Below, piece by piece: positions 27,601 to 37,487 of a stretch of 64,000 bases of DNA. Position 1 is the stretch's first letter, and every line of letters begins with the position of its first letter. The position numbers were made by a program, and so were the translations under genes. The stretch lies in the NCBI GenBank assembly GCA_030141605.1, contig JAQGDQ010000359.1, positions 62,001-126,000 of the forward strand, written 5' to 3'. The notes under the pieces are model-generated. The model saw only the letters and a list, made by a program, of their open reading frames with translations, was not told the DNA's origin and did no database searches. Source of the DNA: Tubiluchus corallicola (lineage: Eukaryota; Priapulida; Priapulimorpha; Priapulimorphida; Tubiluchidae).

Positions 27601-30600
27601 GCATTTTATGAGCATCCTTAAATGAAATGTTGACTCACTGTACTCTACACAGAGGTTGTAGATGGATAGTGTTACTCCAACTCCTCCAGTGCCTCTCCGC
27701 TATATAGTGCCGTGAATCCAAAACAGAATATTTGTTTTGATTGACCACTTTTATCAAGCAATTAGCTACCTCAGTGTCTCACCATGCAAACTAGCTCTTC
27801 TTGTTATTGTTGCATTTCCTCAAAAAGTGTTATTACATCTTATTATTTATTGGTCATTTTTTTGCAAGTGAGCAATGCAAGTCCACTACATAGCAAGTCT
27901 AGCGAATGCATATCTGTCTCAAATCTAGTATCAAGTAACAAACCAGAAAAAAAACATGTATTTTAATACAAACAGTTAAATTTTCAAATGTTTTTAGTCT
28001 GCTGCAAGCATTACTTTTTGAGAAGGATGCCAAATTTTACTTAATCATCTGTAAGCTCCCAATCAGTCTGAGGTGCAAGTAGGAAAACGCGTGTTTGCAT
28101 AACCAACATACTGACTGGATATTTACAGAACATTCCCGGTGACTTTCAATGCAGTGTCGAGGATGCGCTTTAGGGGTGGGGGTGTCCAAAAAATCTAAAA
28201 GCCATAAAAGTGAATAGAAAAATACCCATCCAATGTCGCCCAGAACCAACAGCAAAAAATGTGACATCAACACCAAATAGCAGTACTAGACATCGATGCG
28301 GCGAATAACGAATAACATTTTAAATGACACTGTATATGAGTGATGGTGAAAACTAACCTCAGCTTCTGTGGGCATATTGCAGTCAATGTAACATTGACAC
28401 ACAGTGGCATATAAAGTCGTTCGCCAGTCGAGATACTTTGTCTTTAGTAAAGGAAAGGAATTTTCCATGCATAAGCATACCCACAGTATGTATTTAACAA
28501 CCTGCATAATTATAACAGCAAATTCTTAATTACATCAAAAATAAAAAGAAATTTAACAAAATTCAAGAAATGTTTTTATAAATAGAAAATAGAGAATTCC
28601 CTCCAAAGTACATGTGATAAAGTCAATAAAACTAGTTATGAACTTCAAATCTTTATAAGTTTCTTCAAATCTCTACAAGTTTATCTTCATGCTCTGAGTG
28701 AATAAATAAACTGTAAATGTATGTGAGCTTGGAACCAAGTGTGTCGGTGCGTTTTTGGCGTTGGCAATCGGCATGATGTTGGGTGGTTTTGATGACCTTG
28801 AGGTGAACATGTGGAATAATATTAATGAGAATCAAATTAATGATTTGTGTTTTTCTTGTTAAATTGCTCATTTTATAGCTATTAATACATACCAAATAAA
28901 CATTCTGTAAAAATTTAATTGTTCTGCTTTGTTTGCTACAGTAATAACCTACATTATAGTGTGTATTGAACACTGTATGTTCATAAAGGCATTTTGGAAA
29001 TAACTAAATTGAATTACACTTACTCTGTTTGACAGTCCGAATGTCATTAGATACCTGCTCACCTTGTAGATCAAAAGTGAAGCTGAAATATTAAAATAAA
29101 ATTTCAACTAAATCAAATTTACTTTAATTATATTAGTCTACTAAGTCTGAAGCTGTATCTGCAATTCAAAGAAACCATTTTCCTAAGTTCATAATTTGTG
29201 TGCATGATACTTTCTGGCATAGTTTCAATTATTCACATTAAGTGCTTATAATTGCATACTTCTGCTTACGATCAAATGCTGTTAACTATTAGCTAGCCCA
29301 ATACATTTGGTGTCACAAATTTGGAACAGAAAAATAGAAATATAGAGATACAAGCACACAAATCCAGGAGTTAAATTTGACGTAAAGGAACATCCATTCA
29401 GCTCAATTCATGGCAGTTATAAACCCTTTCTGCAGAGCTGAAAGGTGCAAAAATTAGAACAGTGGTTCACAAACCAAGGGCTGCAATGTTAACTCCTCCA
29501 AAAGCAAAATTCAAAAAGTAACATTTCTCAGTGTAGGCCTTTTCAAAACTGATGGCACATCAAAGATGCTAGGGAAAAAGTCTTGGTGATTTTCGTTACT
29601 TGCTGCAAGAAATCTCGAGATCTCATTGTAGGAACTAAGACCATGCGAGAGAATCTCACGAATGACCCTCCTCAGGTCATCAAATTAGTGACTTATACAA
29701 AACCAAATGCCCTGACTGCCGACTCCGCAGACTTCTGTGCATTGGGTAACTGCTCTTTTTTAAAAAACTAACTGTTATATTAAACGTTTCAGACACGCCA
29801 GCAAAACCATCTTATGTTAATTCTATAGAGCAAAAAGGGACAAAAATTGATAAGCAGTTCAACATTTTCAAAACTTCTCAATTCGTTTAAGTTACAGTAA
29901 CTTATGACTGTAGTCTAGCTAGTTAACTGGGCCACAATCTTGAAAGGTGAATTGGTCGTAAGACGAATGGGACGCAAGTTGGACCAGTATATTGTAGCGG
30001 TGGGCCGCTACACAGAAGACATTGTGAGCGCATGCGCAATAAGTATGTGCAGTATGTTACAACAAACACCTTAAGTCGATGACTGCCTGTATACAAAATC
30101 ACAAATTTAAAAAAATAATAAAAAAATCAGTACATATCTCATAAACCTCAAACAACTATTACATTTTCTCTGTGAAAACTTACCGTTATACACACTTGCA
30201 AAAAAGGGCGGTTTTGGTAGCAGAAGCTCACTGAAAATTTGGAGAAATTTCAGAATATCCATAGTTTCTTTAAACATTGCAGCTTTTTCATACCCATGGT
30301 GTGAAAGCATTTGAAACCTGGATTCCACAGTACCCAATAATGCAAAAGCCTGCAAAAACAGCAAAACATGCCTATCTTAGTTTTGAAAATTCATTTTATG
30401 TATATTTAAACATATACATATATCTAATCTATACGTCTATATGTCTCTGCATAGAAAATAAGGGTTTCTTTTGCATGGTATAAGATGTGTTGACATGCTG
30501 ATGCATATTGATAAAAAATGAGCAATGCATGATAAAAAATTGCTACTGAAACCTGCAGGTCTACTTTTAAATGTAATTTTCAGGCCATTTCATTGAAACC

Positions 30601-31750
30601 CTGAAACTTTAATTCTCTCTGCTCTTTATTTCAATTCAAAATATATCCCTGTAAATTTTTATTTCACATTGAAAAATGTTCACCTTCGCTAATATGCAAA
30701 ACAGCAGTATGAGAAATGAAAGCAAAAAAATTTGTTTTCGTATCATTTTAGATGTCATTGTTGACCACATAGTATCCCAGAATTTGGCACACAAGTTATG
30801 TCTGCAAGTTATAAACATAAGCCAAACATAGTTGCAAACATAAGCCATCTTTGTTTATCTGCAGTGTTAATTGGCAATATACATTTACATTAAAAATATG
30901 GAAAGCCAAATAAATCAAGGCATTGCATACACTATATGCGCACTATATATATTATGTGCATATAAGTAACTAGACCCATATATCCAACAATACATAAGGT
31001 TTAATATGGGACAACTCTTGACAGACCCATATATTTTCCCTCAAGCAACACCCATGCAGACTATGATGCCTGATATGCTGCTTTGCCTAATCTTAGTCTA
31101 AATAGAAAGCCCACCTTGATATGTACTGTGGGGTCATCAAATCCTTCAGGAAAGAAGCGTTCGGACAGCTCATCCACACAGAAGACAGTCAAAGGGTCAA
31201 CATGACTAGATTTGCTCAGTATGACGCCAAAGCACTGCCAGTCAGCAAGAAGAGGTAACTACAAAAATAAAAAGTAAAAATTAAAAACTAAATACAACAT
31301 ATGAAGAATTAAAAAAATGTAATTACTTGAAAAACATTTATGTCTCTGACTAAAAGATTTTAGATTTGAACAAAAGTCAAATGGAACAGTTAACTTTTAA
31401 TAGCTGCTGACATCTAGAACAATACAGAAGATGCATGAAGCTCGAAACGGTTGAAACAGGTGCTAATCCTAGACAAAAATTACCTTGTTTTGCAGCAATA
31501 AATCTCCAATTTCCAAAACACAAGTTTGAAATGTCACGACAGGTATAACTTGTTCATGCTTGCACCACACGTCATGGATAGCAGCAGATCTGAATCAGAA
31601 TTATGGGAATTATGAAGGAAATTTAACTACACAGTTCATCAGATTTAGTTGAATGCAACCGTGCCGTAACACTTAGAAAAATAACTACTATATAAAGTCA
31701 AAAGTAATAAATGAACCAAATGGGACAAAAAGAGAAGAAAAGAAAAGAAG

Positions 31751-31809
<59 letters not shown>

Positions 31810-32012
31810 GGAGACACAGAGACAAAGAGAGACAGAAAAGCCAATAACTAGTATAGTTCATACAAAAGTCAAATTATATAGTTTTAGTTCTATACTCACA
31901 AGCGATGACTGTGCATGAAAAAATCCTTTCCTAAATCCTTTTTCTTACAAATATCAGCTTTTAATTTTGCAATATCTTGGTTGAATGCAAACTGCAAACA
32001 CTTCGTTGCCAT
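625..32012 (-). CDS. CFAP54: CFAP54, cilia- and flagella-associated protein 54 (34 exons, C-terminal part missing)
   Basis: CFAP54 is a large structural protein of the axonemal central pair (C1d projection) needed for ciliary beating. Exons in transcript order: 32012-31900, 31589-31484, 31258-31115, 30349-30184, 29082-29063, 28501-28358, 27439-27326, 26246-26148, 25906-25711, 24881-24804, 24477-24217, 23618-23431, 23279-23120, 22621-22430, 20947-20493, 19304-19119, 18037-17792, 16604-16474, 14909-14748, 14572-14431, 13421-13260, 12619-12478, 11461-11313, 11199-11065, 10802-10590, 9947-9713, 8458-8106, 7293-7090, 6385-6201, 4473-4262, 3779-3633, 3298-3076, 1424-1169, 825-625. All junction phases agree; the sum is 6120 nt, 2040 codons, with no internal stop. 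Recognisable family stretches are YLDWRTTLYATVCQCYID (about residues 207-224), RTVTERYLADMFEG (about 306-319) and a fibronectin-III-like domain over exons 15-16 (about 735-860; LKPNERYIFAIAAY). Exon 25 is lysine-rich and exon 27 is Ser/Thr-rich. The ATG at 32012 has an in-frame TAA 24 nt upstream. The human protein is about 3,100 aa, so roughly a third is off the left edge. The family call is firm; single exon edges are less certain. Confidence 0.93.
3453..3642 (-). repeat. 25-bp minisatellite built from a 5-prime splice-site sequence
   Basis: Read on the minus strand, each unit begins GTAAGTTAAC and ends TACTG or TACCG. Copies keep an exact 25-bp period: the GTAAG sites start at 3632, 3607, 3582, 3557, 3532, 3507 and 3482, with a decayed GTAAATC copy beyond. 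The first of these is the real donor of CFAP54 exon 31 (exon end 3633). The array therefore occupies the start of the intron and repeats a near-consensus U1-binding site. Confidence 0.95.
3893..4066. repeat. Degenerate tandem repeat, about 40-bp period
   Basis: About four diverged copies of a unit resembling TTGATTCATGCA, a T-rich stretch, and CAGTTTCCAGTCCC lie end to end in the intron between CFAP54 exons 30 and 31, directly beside three more copies of the 25-bp unit. Confidence 0.75.
4067..4130 (-). repeat. Second cluster of the 25-bp splice-site minisatellite
   Basis: Three units, again at an exact 25-bp spacing (GTAAG-type sites at 4078 and 4103, and ATAAG at 4128), lie upstream of CFAP54 exon 31 in the preceding intron. 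The unit is the same as in the array at 3453-3642, with TAATTCTA in place of TAATTCAA. Confidence 0.9.
4782..5115. repeat. 42-bp minisatellite, open on both strands
   Basis: About seven to eight tandem copies of a 42-bp unit lie in the intron between CFAP54 exons 29 and 30. Because 42 is a multiple of three, both strands stay open: plus reads LQPAGIKWQPFATQGH-like and minus reads LQMTLGGKGLPFDAIR-like 14-residue repeats. Alternate copies differ (QPAG versus KPNG), giving an 84-bp higher-order period. No CFAP54 homology is seen, so I treat it as intronic. Confidence 0.9.
5388..5512. repeat. Three-copy tandem repeat, about 41-bp unit
   Basis: Three diverged copies of GTTGCTATTGACGRCAR followed by TAATRRCCATTAACACC lie in the same CFAP54 intron as the 42-bp minisatellite. 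Confidence 0.8.
7402..7556. repeat. (AAT)n/(ATT)n imperfect microsatellite able to fold on itself
   Basis: Blocks of AAT alternate with blocks of ATT, interspersed with GACTAATTATTA units. The two block types are reverse complements, so long self-complementary arms are possible. It lies in the intron between CFAP54 exons 27 and 28. Confidence 0.9.
10385..10560. repeat. AAAC-rich low-complexity tract
   Basis: Runs of AAAC, CAAAG and GACA make up a simple-sequence tract just downstream, on the minus strand, of CFAP54 exon 25 and its GC-type donor. Confidence 0.8.
10584..10590 (-). other. CFAP54: GC-type 5-prime splice site of CFAP54 exon 25
   Basis: The minus-strand sequence around the exon 25 end is AGTCAG followed by GCATGT. 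Exon 26 starts in phase 0 after a clear TTTCAG acceptor. Ending exon 25 at CAG with a GC donor is the only nearby choice that keeps phase 0; the nearest GT sites leave phase 1 or 2. GC-AG introns are a known minor class, with consensus GCAAGT. Confidence 0.65.
13850..13995. repeat. Imperfect AAC/AGC trinucleotide tract
   Basis: A run of AGC, AAC, GGT and ATG triplets lies in the intron between CFAP54 exons 20 and 21. On the minus strand it translates to a spurious Val/Ala-rich hydrophobic ORF. Confidence 0.85.
15033..15420. repeat. 11-copy minisatellite, each unit with a 7-bp inverted repeat
   Basis: Eleven units of 32-36 bp follow GTGTGAGCAGCAGGTAGATG + CTCACTGACTAGAAAA. Each carries GTGAGCA, a 9-nt spacer and its reverse complement TGCTCAC. 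Units differ mainly in the length of the A run and in scattered substitutions. The array is in the intron between CFAP54 exons 18 and 19, about 120 bp upstream of the exon 19 acceptor. No unique spacers and no cas genes are present, and the host is a eukaryote, so it is not a CRISPR. Confidence 0.95.
17400..17557 (+). mobile_element. Possible LINE 3-prime end remnant
   Basis: The segment ends in ATGGCAAATAAA, a short spacer and TTCTACCTATC. A second segment at about 20266 ends in ATGGTAAATAAA, a spacer and TTCTACCTATC followed by (TATC)n. A shared terminus with a short-repeat tail is what non-LTR elements leave. No coding remnant is seen, so this is tentative. Confidence 0.35.
18205..18345. 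repeat. (AATAC)n pentanucleotide tract
   Basis: Degenerate ACAAT/AATAC repeats lie in the intron downstream of CFAP54 exon 16. The reverse complement of this unit, GTATT, forms a similar tract at 19800-19925 on the other side of the exon. Confidence 0.85.
18552..18604 (+). repeat. (ATT)n microsatellite
   Basis: About 17 perfect ATT units lie within a CFAP54 intron. Confidence 0.97.
18924..19078 (+). repeat. 82-bp tandem duplication, nearly perfect
   Basis: The segment from about 18924 is repeated from about 19006, 82 bp later. I count 73 consecutive identical bases between the copies, so the duplication is recent. It sits about 40 bp downstream, in gene direction, of the exon 16 donor. Confidence 0.93.
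19430..19620. other. GC-richer unexplained block in a CFAP54 intron
   Basis: This stretch is visibly more GC-rich than its surroundings and has no long reading frame. It could be a non-autonomous transposon remnant, but I recognise no termini, promoter boxes or coding similarity. Confidence 0.3.
19800..19925. repeat. (GTATT)n pentanucleotide tract
   Basis: Degenerate TATTG/GTATT repeats lie upstream, in gene direction, of CFAP54 exon 16. They are complementary to the tract at 18205-18345. Confidence 0.8.
19980..20267 (+). mobile_element. Possible LINE 3-prime end remnant with (TATC)n tail
   Basis: The end reads ATGGTAAATAAATATTATTC, then TACC and TATCTATCTATC. It shares its final motif with the segment ending near 17557. 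No reverse-transcriptase coding sequence remains. The assignment rests only on the shared terminus and tail. Confidence 0.35.
29063..29082 (-). other. CFAP54: CFAP54 20-nt microexon (exon 5)
   Basis: Between exon 4, which ends in phase 1, and exon 6, which starts in phase 0, a 20-nt exon restores the frame and reads (A)SLLIYK. It has a TATTTCAG acceptor and a GTGAGC donor. Skipping it would shift the frame. It could be missed by automatic prediction. Confidence 0.8.
29993..30012. repeat. Perfect 8-bp inverted repeat TGTAGCGG / CCGCTACA
   Basis: TGTAGCGG is followed by TGGG and then by its exact reverse complement. The locally GC-rich stretch continues with GCGCATGCGCA to about 30060, in the intron between CFAP54 exons 4 and 5. 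Some LTR and MITE termini start TGTA, but no second terminus is clear. Confidence 0.6.
31752..31806 (+). repeat. (GA)n microsatellite in CFAP54 intron 1
   Basis: About 26 GA units. On the transcribed minus strand this reads (CT)n. It lies about 95 bp downstream of exon 1. Confidence 0.97.
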
Positions 32013-32295
32013 GGTTCTTACATCTGCTAAGGTTTAAGACATCTGAATCCTAGAAGAATATGTTGCTATGCACTGTATGCAGTGCCGATCATAACACCGG
32101 GATTGTATTGTACGTCCAATAGACTGAAACCACGCAAATGTTAATGACACTGTATATCATTTTTTACTGATGAGCCACTGGTTATGGTTCGTTATTTTTG
32201 TGATACGGCACAATAGTTATCGCTCATGGTACAATACATGCCTCAAATTGCAAGGAAATTGAAAAATGATGCTATTTAGCTTCATTGATACTCAC

Positions 32296-32504
<209 letters not shown>

Positions 32505-33664
32505 AAATTACCTGCATGTCATGTGAGAGGATCATTTTGCATATACTGCACCTAATCTTTAAAATGGCTTACTAGCTTAAATGGTGAGTGAAAAGTATTT
32601 TAAAATTGCCAAAGTGCAGCTAAAGCAGTGGATGGAACACTCACAATTTTCACAGTGCAAATCAGAACAAGACAGTACTCTTGCGCACACAGTGTAGGTG
32701 GAATAATAAAAGGTGGGCATATTGACCCAAAAAAACATTTAATACAGGGTGAAATAAATGTAAGTTAGAATAGTATTACAGCGTTGTAGTTAACTTGTAG
32801 TTAATTTTGTTTTTGTTTTTCATTCTCAGTAACTTGCCCTATTGGATAATAATATAGTTATTAGTTCCCATCTGTATATATAAATATCTGCAGTGCACAC
32901 ATCCAAATAGTCTAATCAAGTGTTATCTCCTCCACAAATGCTTAGCAAATGTTTCAAAACATTTATCACTTCTTTGTACCATACATCAATTTACATCGTA
33001 ACTATTAATATTATTAACACCCACGGTAACTCAAGATTACTTCTTGCTTCCTAGGTCTCTAGTGTCAAATATAATAATGGTAACTTAATTTTATTGTAAA
33101 AACCACAATCTAATTTATGTATGTACTTCTCACGTAAAACAGTTTGTTTATTTTTAAATTGAATTGAAAGTTGAATTAACATTAAATATTACTAGTATCA
33201 AAATGAATCTGTACGTTACATGTACAATTTAATAAAAACTAAAATTTTGCAGTTACGCCACATTAATTTTGACAGGGCATATTTGTTACTACATGGAATA
33301 AAATATAACAACACACCGGGGTACGTTAGGATCAAGTAATCAGTTACGTGAAAATCCATTTGTCTGTTAAATAAATTAGCCAAATTGACGGTTCAGACGA
33401 CAGACATAGGAGCTACAAAAATTTTGGCTTACTCTCCTGCCGAAGTCTACGTGACAACGCGTGCAGCATAATTGATGAATTGAAACGAGCGCTTTCAGTC
33501 ATTAATTATAACGATTGTGATTTCTAAAAACATAGCTAGTTACATGAAGTAGAGCCTACCTATCACATTCTATTTTTGAAAGCTTCTTCTTGCGCACACC
33601 TTTATAATTTATTGTAAAAAGTACTTAAAACACTTGCAGAATGCAAAATAACTTTGTACATCGT

Positions 33665-33700
33665 ACGAGCACGTGACTGCTTGTTGCTATGCACGTGACC
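33665..33700. promoter_or_regulatory. Paired CACGTG E-boxes, possible CFAP54 promoter element
   Basis: GCACGTGAC occurs at 33669-33677 and again at 33691-33699, a 22-bp spacing. Canonical CACGTG E-boxes bind bHLH factors such as USF and MYC/MAX. They lie 1.7 kb upstream of the CFAP54 ATG, in a slightly GC-richer block (33430-33700). That this is the promoter is inference. Confidence 0.3.
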
Positions 33701-36700
33701 ATACCACTTGACAAAACCATAGATAATTTTTATGTTGCGTAACGATTAGGAGTGAGCATTCTCTACCAGAAATTGAATTCGAATCGAATTGAGATTGAAT
33801 GATTTTCGAACCACAACGAAAATTAGTCTTACAAAGATCATACTTTTTAAAAACTGTTCTGCAGTAAAACTACTGATAATTTTTTATAATAATAACGATT
33901 CAAAATTGTCAAGAGTCACTGAAGAAAAAAGACGACAAATGCCAAAAATGTACACGTATCAGTAGCACAGTAACACCACTACCACATATGACCACTCGTC
34001 CACTACACATTATAAAGCCACACATTCAAATACAGAAGTATAGACTTGCAGCAATGTCTATTTCATTATAAAAACAACAGTTGAAACAGTCTTTTTCAAT
34101 TCTGCTTTATTTGCCTTTGGTATCTAAATGAAACTGTGATGTTTAACAATAAAAAAGCTGTATTAAAGAACAAGTGCCAGCAAATACCAACATTCAGTAC
34201 AATGAAAAAGAAAAGTTCAGTGCATGAAGTCCACAGTGACAGCTAGTTCAGTTCACATAATATCTCCTGTATCTGTGAACTATCTTCGGTTTTAGCACTA
34301 TGAAGAATTTAATTTTACATTAACATTACTTAAATTATACTCTAGTATAACTGACTTATTGGATTAATAACCACATAATACTGTCTTTTCAATTTCATAA
34401 AACTCAACTTAGGAAGATGTCAATGTATCTAGACAGTTAATAATTGCAATGAATTGTGTAAAAAACTATAAAACTGTAGTAATTTTTGAGCAAAATCAAT
34501 AAAAAATACCATAGGCATTAATCTGATCAAACAATCATGCTAGAGTAAAAAATGTTAATGCAAAATTATATTAACTCACAATGAGGATAAAAGTCTAGTC
34601 AAGGAGGATTTTATGGTAAACGTTTACTTTACTTGCTCCATTGCTTAGAGCTAAAAAGATAGGCCTAACAATTATGGAGCTCTGTTACAACCAAAACTTA
34701 ATCAAAAGAAAGAGATGGCAATTACTTTAAGAAAACTGCAATAATAAGAAATCAATCTATGAAGCTGACTGAAATGTTTTACTTGATCGTTAATATTATA
34801 AAGTTTATTATAACTAGCAGTAGTAACCAGTTAAATTTCTACATTCATAATAACACGATCTGTGTTAGAATTTAATTACAACTTGTCGATTATGAAGACT
34901 AGAAGACAGGCTTAATATTTAATACCTTCCGGCCTGCAAAATGCTGAGTACTGACGGGTCTGACAAACTGCAAATTAGTAACATCATATCTGCTAACAAT
35001 TCAATAAACAGAATAAAAGTTACACGAAATCTATATAATTAACAGGGTTTCAGTAAGCTATTTCTTTGTCCTGATGATGTAATTGTATGGTACGATTCTC
35101 TACATTGCCTCATGCAAGATATCCAAGCATCAGCTGTCAAAATCAACAGCAACAATAACAGCAGTGCCAACAGCAACTAGATCTAATCATGAATCTAATT
35201 TAAATCCACTGGCACTACAAGGGCACACCAATGATAGCATTTTCAGAAAACAACAGATGTATTGATACTGCTGCTACAACTACTAATCGCCTAAAAGACA
35301 AAAATGATCTAATGCCAAACTCTCAAAAGTCCAAAAAGTAATTTAGCAAGACAGGCTGCTGGGGTCAAAATAAGTACCATCACAACTGTCTGACTATTAT
35401 AACCAACTAGAGAACTTTGGGCAGAGTGGAATCATTTAATCCATGAATTCGTTATCAAAAGTCAGCCTATACAGATTAAACAGAAAATCTGACATCATTT
35501 CTTGCTTTGTTACTTAAAACTTATATCACAAGACAGAGTACATGTACTAAAAAATATGAACTCAGTACTAAAACAGTACCAAGCAATATTACTTTTCAAT
35601 TATATGAGTCTATGAACCTTGTTTACCTTTATATATTTCTCTTGACTATGTTTGGTTATTGGCTAATTAACTCAATATTATTTTGCTACAAAAAGCAAGC
35701 ACTAACAAGAAATTGAACAAGTAAAAAAGCTGCTATATCAGAACCGTTGGCTAGCTTGCTGTATTCTAATCTGGATCTGGCAGGACCTCTGCTACATAAA
35801 AATAATACAGATTGACACTTTTAAGGTATAAACTACAAATGTTATAGTTCACGGTTTTAGGTAACTCGATGAAGTGTTGCCGACAAGATTTGCAACTAGC
35901 TCTACATTCTAGTGTTGTAGTTGACACTAACAATCTCTCTTTTTACATGTCATCTAGCATAAACCTAGTTAGCTGCAGTGGTAAGTAATTTCAACTTTAT
36001 TACCTAAATTTAATGCAACTGTGAATAAATAAGTTGCTCCTAATGTGCATCATGAATAAATGTAATATACGAAGTATGAGGATCATTTTTTGCATTTTAA
36101 AATACAGATCACAACGATTACTTAACAACATAACACACCAGATGTTCTAAATTTGTTCAGTGTGGTTGTTAGTTACAGAATTTTTTATTTGTGTTAATTT
36201 ACAGAAACTACACATATCTTAATCAGTAAAGTAATACCTAGATGTACATTGTACAATCCTGCACCATCACTGTCTGCATAACAATGGATACTATAAATGC
36301 AAGCACAGCAAGTAGTTTTTTTTTGTATATTAACGCGAAGAGTAAATCATTTTAATTTTTATTTTCAACTTTTTTTAAACTTTTTTACTGTGAAATGAAA
36401 ATTGGTACACCTATTACACCATTTTAGTTTTTTAACTAAATTATGTTATATAAATGCTGGTGTAACGGAACATACACCAATTCACTAAATGGAATAGTTT
36501 TGCATTTTTCATTTTTATTACAATTATCGATTACACATATCAAGCTACAAAGAGTAAAAATATTATTCAGAAAAAAGAAATATCATTGAATAATCAGCAA
36601 AAATTAAGATTTAAAAACGACTAGGAAAGACATTCATTATTTTAAAGTAATATTAGTAAAACCGGAATTAAGAAATTTAGAAATAGAAACTAATCACTTT

Positions 36701-37405
36701 CAAAATAAAATATTTTCTCCACTCCTTATACAATCTTTTACAAGCAACAAAACGAACGTGCTACTACTACACAAAGCACAGCCAAGTGCAATCTGTGACA
36801 GTTTATGACAATTAAATTTAACCTTTTGTGAACTAAAACACGCTGAAATTTTCAAATGCACTTTTCATAATGCCTAATTTTTTTCAATGAATGTTCCGTC
36901 ATCGAGGATGTCCTTTAAATTTTGAAAATTATTAATTGAATTTTTGTACAGTGTATCATGTTATGAGGTTTTATTCAGGTTTTACTCAAGCCAATTCAGC
37001 ATTTGCTACTGTAATTAGTTACCATCTGATAACAGCTAAAAAATTGTTCTTGGTAACTATTGGAGGCTGCTTTTTCAGCTTGATGTAAGCTTTTAGTGAA
37101 TAACACTTAAAATGTATGAAATAGGATAATATTTTCTAAAAAACTGTGTTGGACATAGTACAGTAACAGAAATTTTGTTAATAACGTTATTCAGCATAAA
37201 AACTCACACTCGCTGGTGCTGTGTTGTTAGAACTATTTTCAAATGAAACTTACCACAAGAGCATTATTTGCTGAGTCATTTCAAGAACTCCCAGTCGTAC
37301 TATAGAGAAAACTAAATTGGACAGACCTTTTAAGACAAACTACATTCACAGGACCTCCAACACATAATATTGTTACTCAATACTATGACAATATTATAAT
37401 TATGT

Positions 37406-37411
37406 TTTAAT
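37406..37411 (-). terminator. Possible poly(A) signal ATTAAA of makorin
   Basis: Minus-strand ATTAAA lies about 80 bp past the makorin stop codon. An AATAAA also occurs further downstream near 36970, so which is used is not decided by sequence alone. Confidence 0.3.
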
Positions 37412-37487
37412 ATTCACATATTAACTAATCTTAAATAGTAGCAAACATATTTTACAATAAACTATAAGTATAATTACATATAATTAG

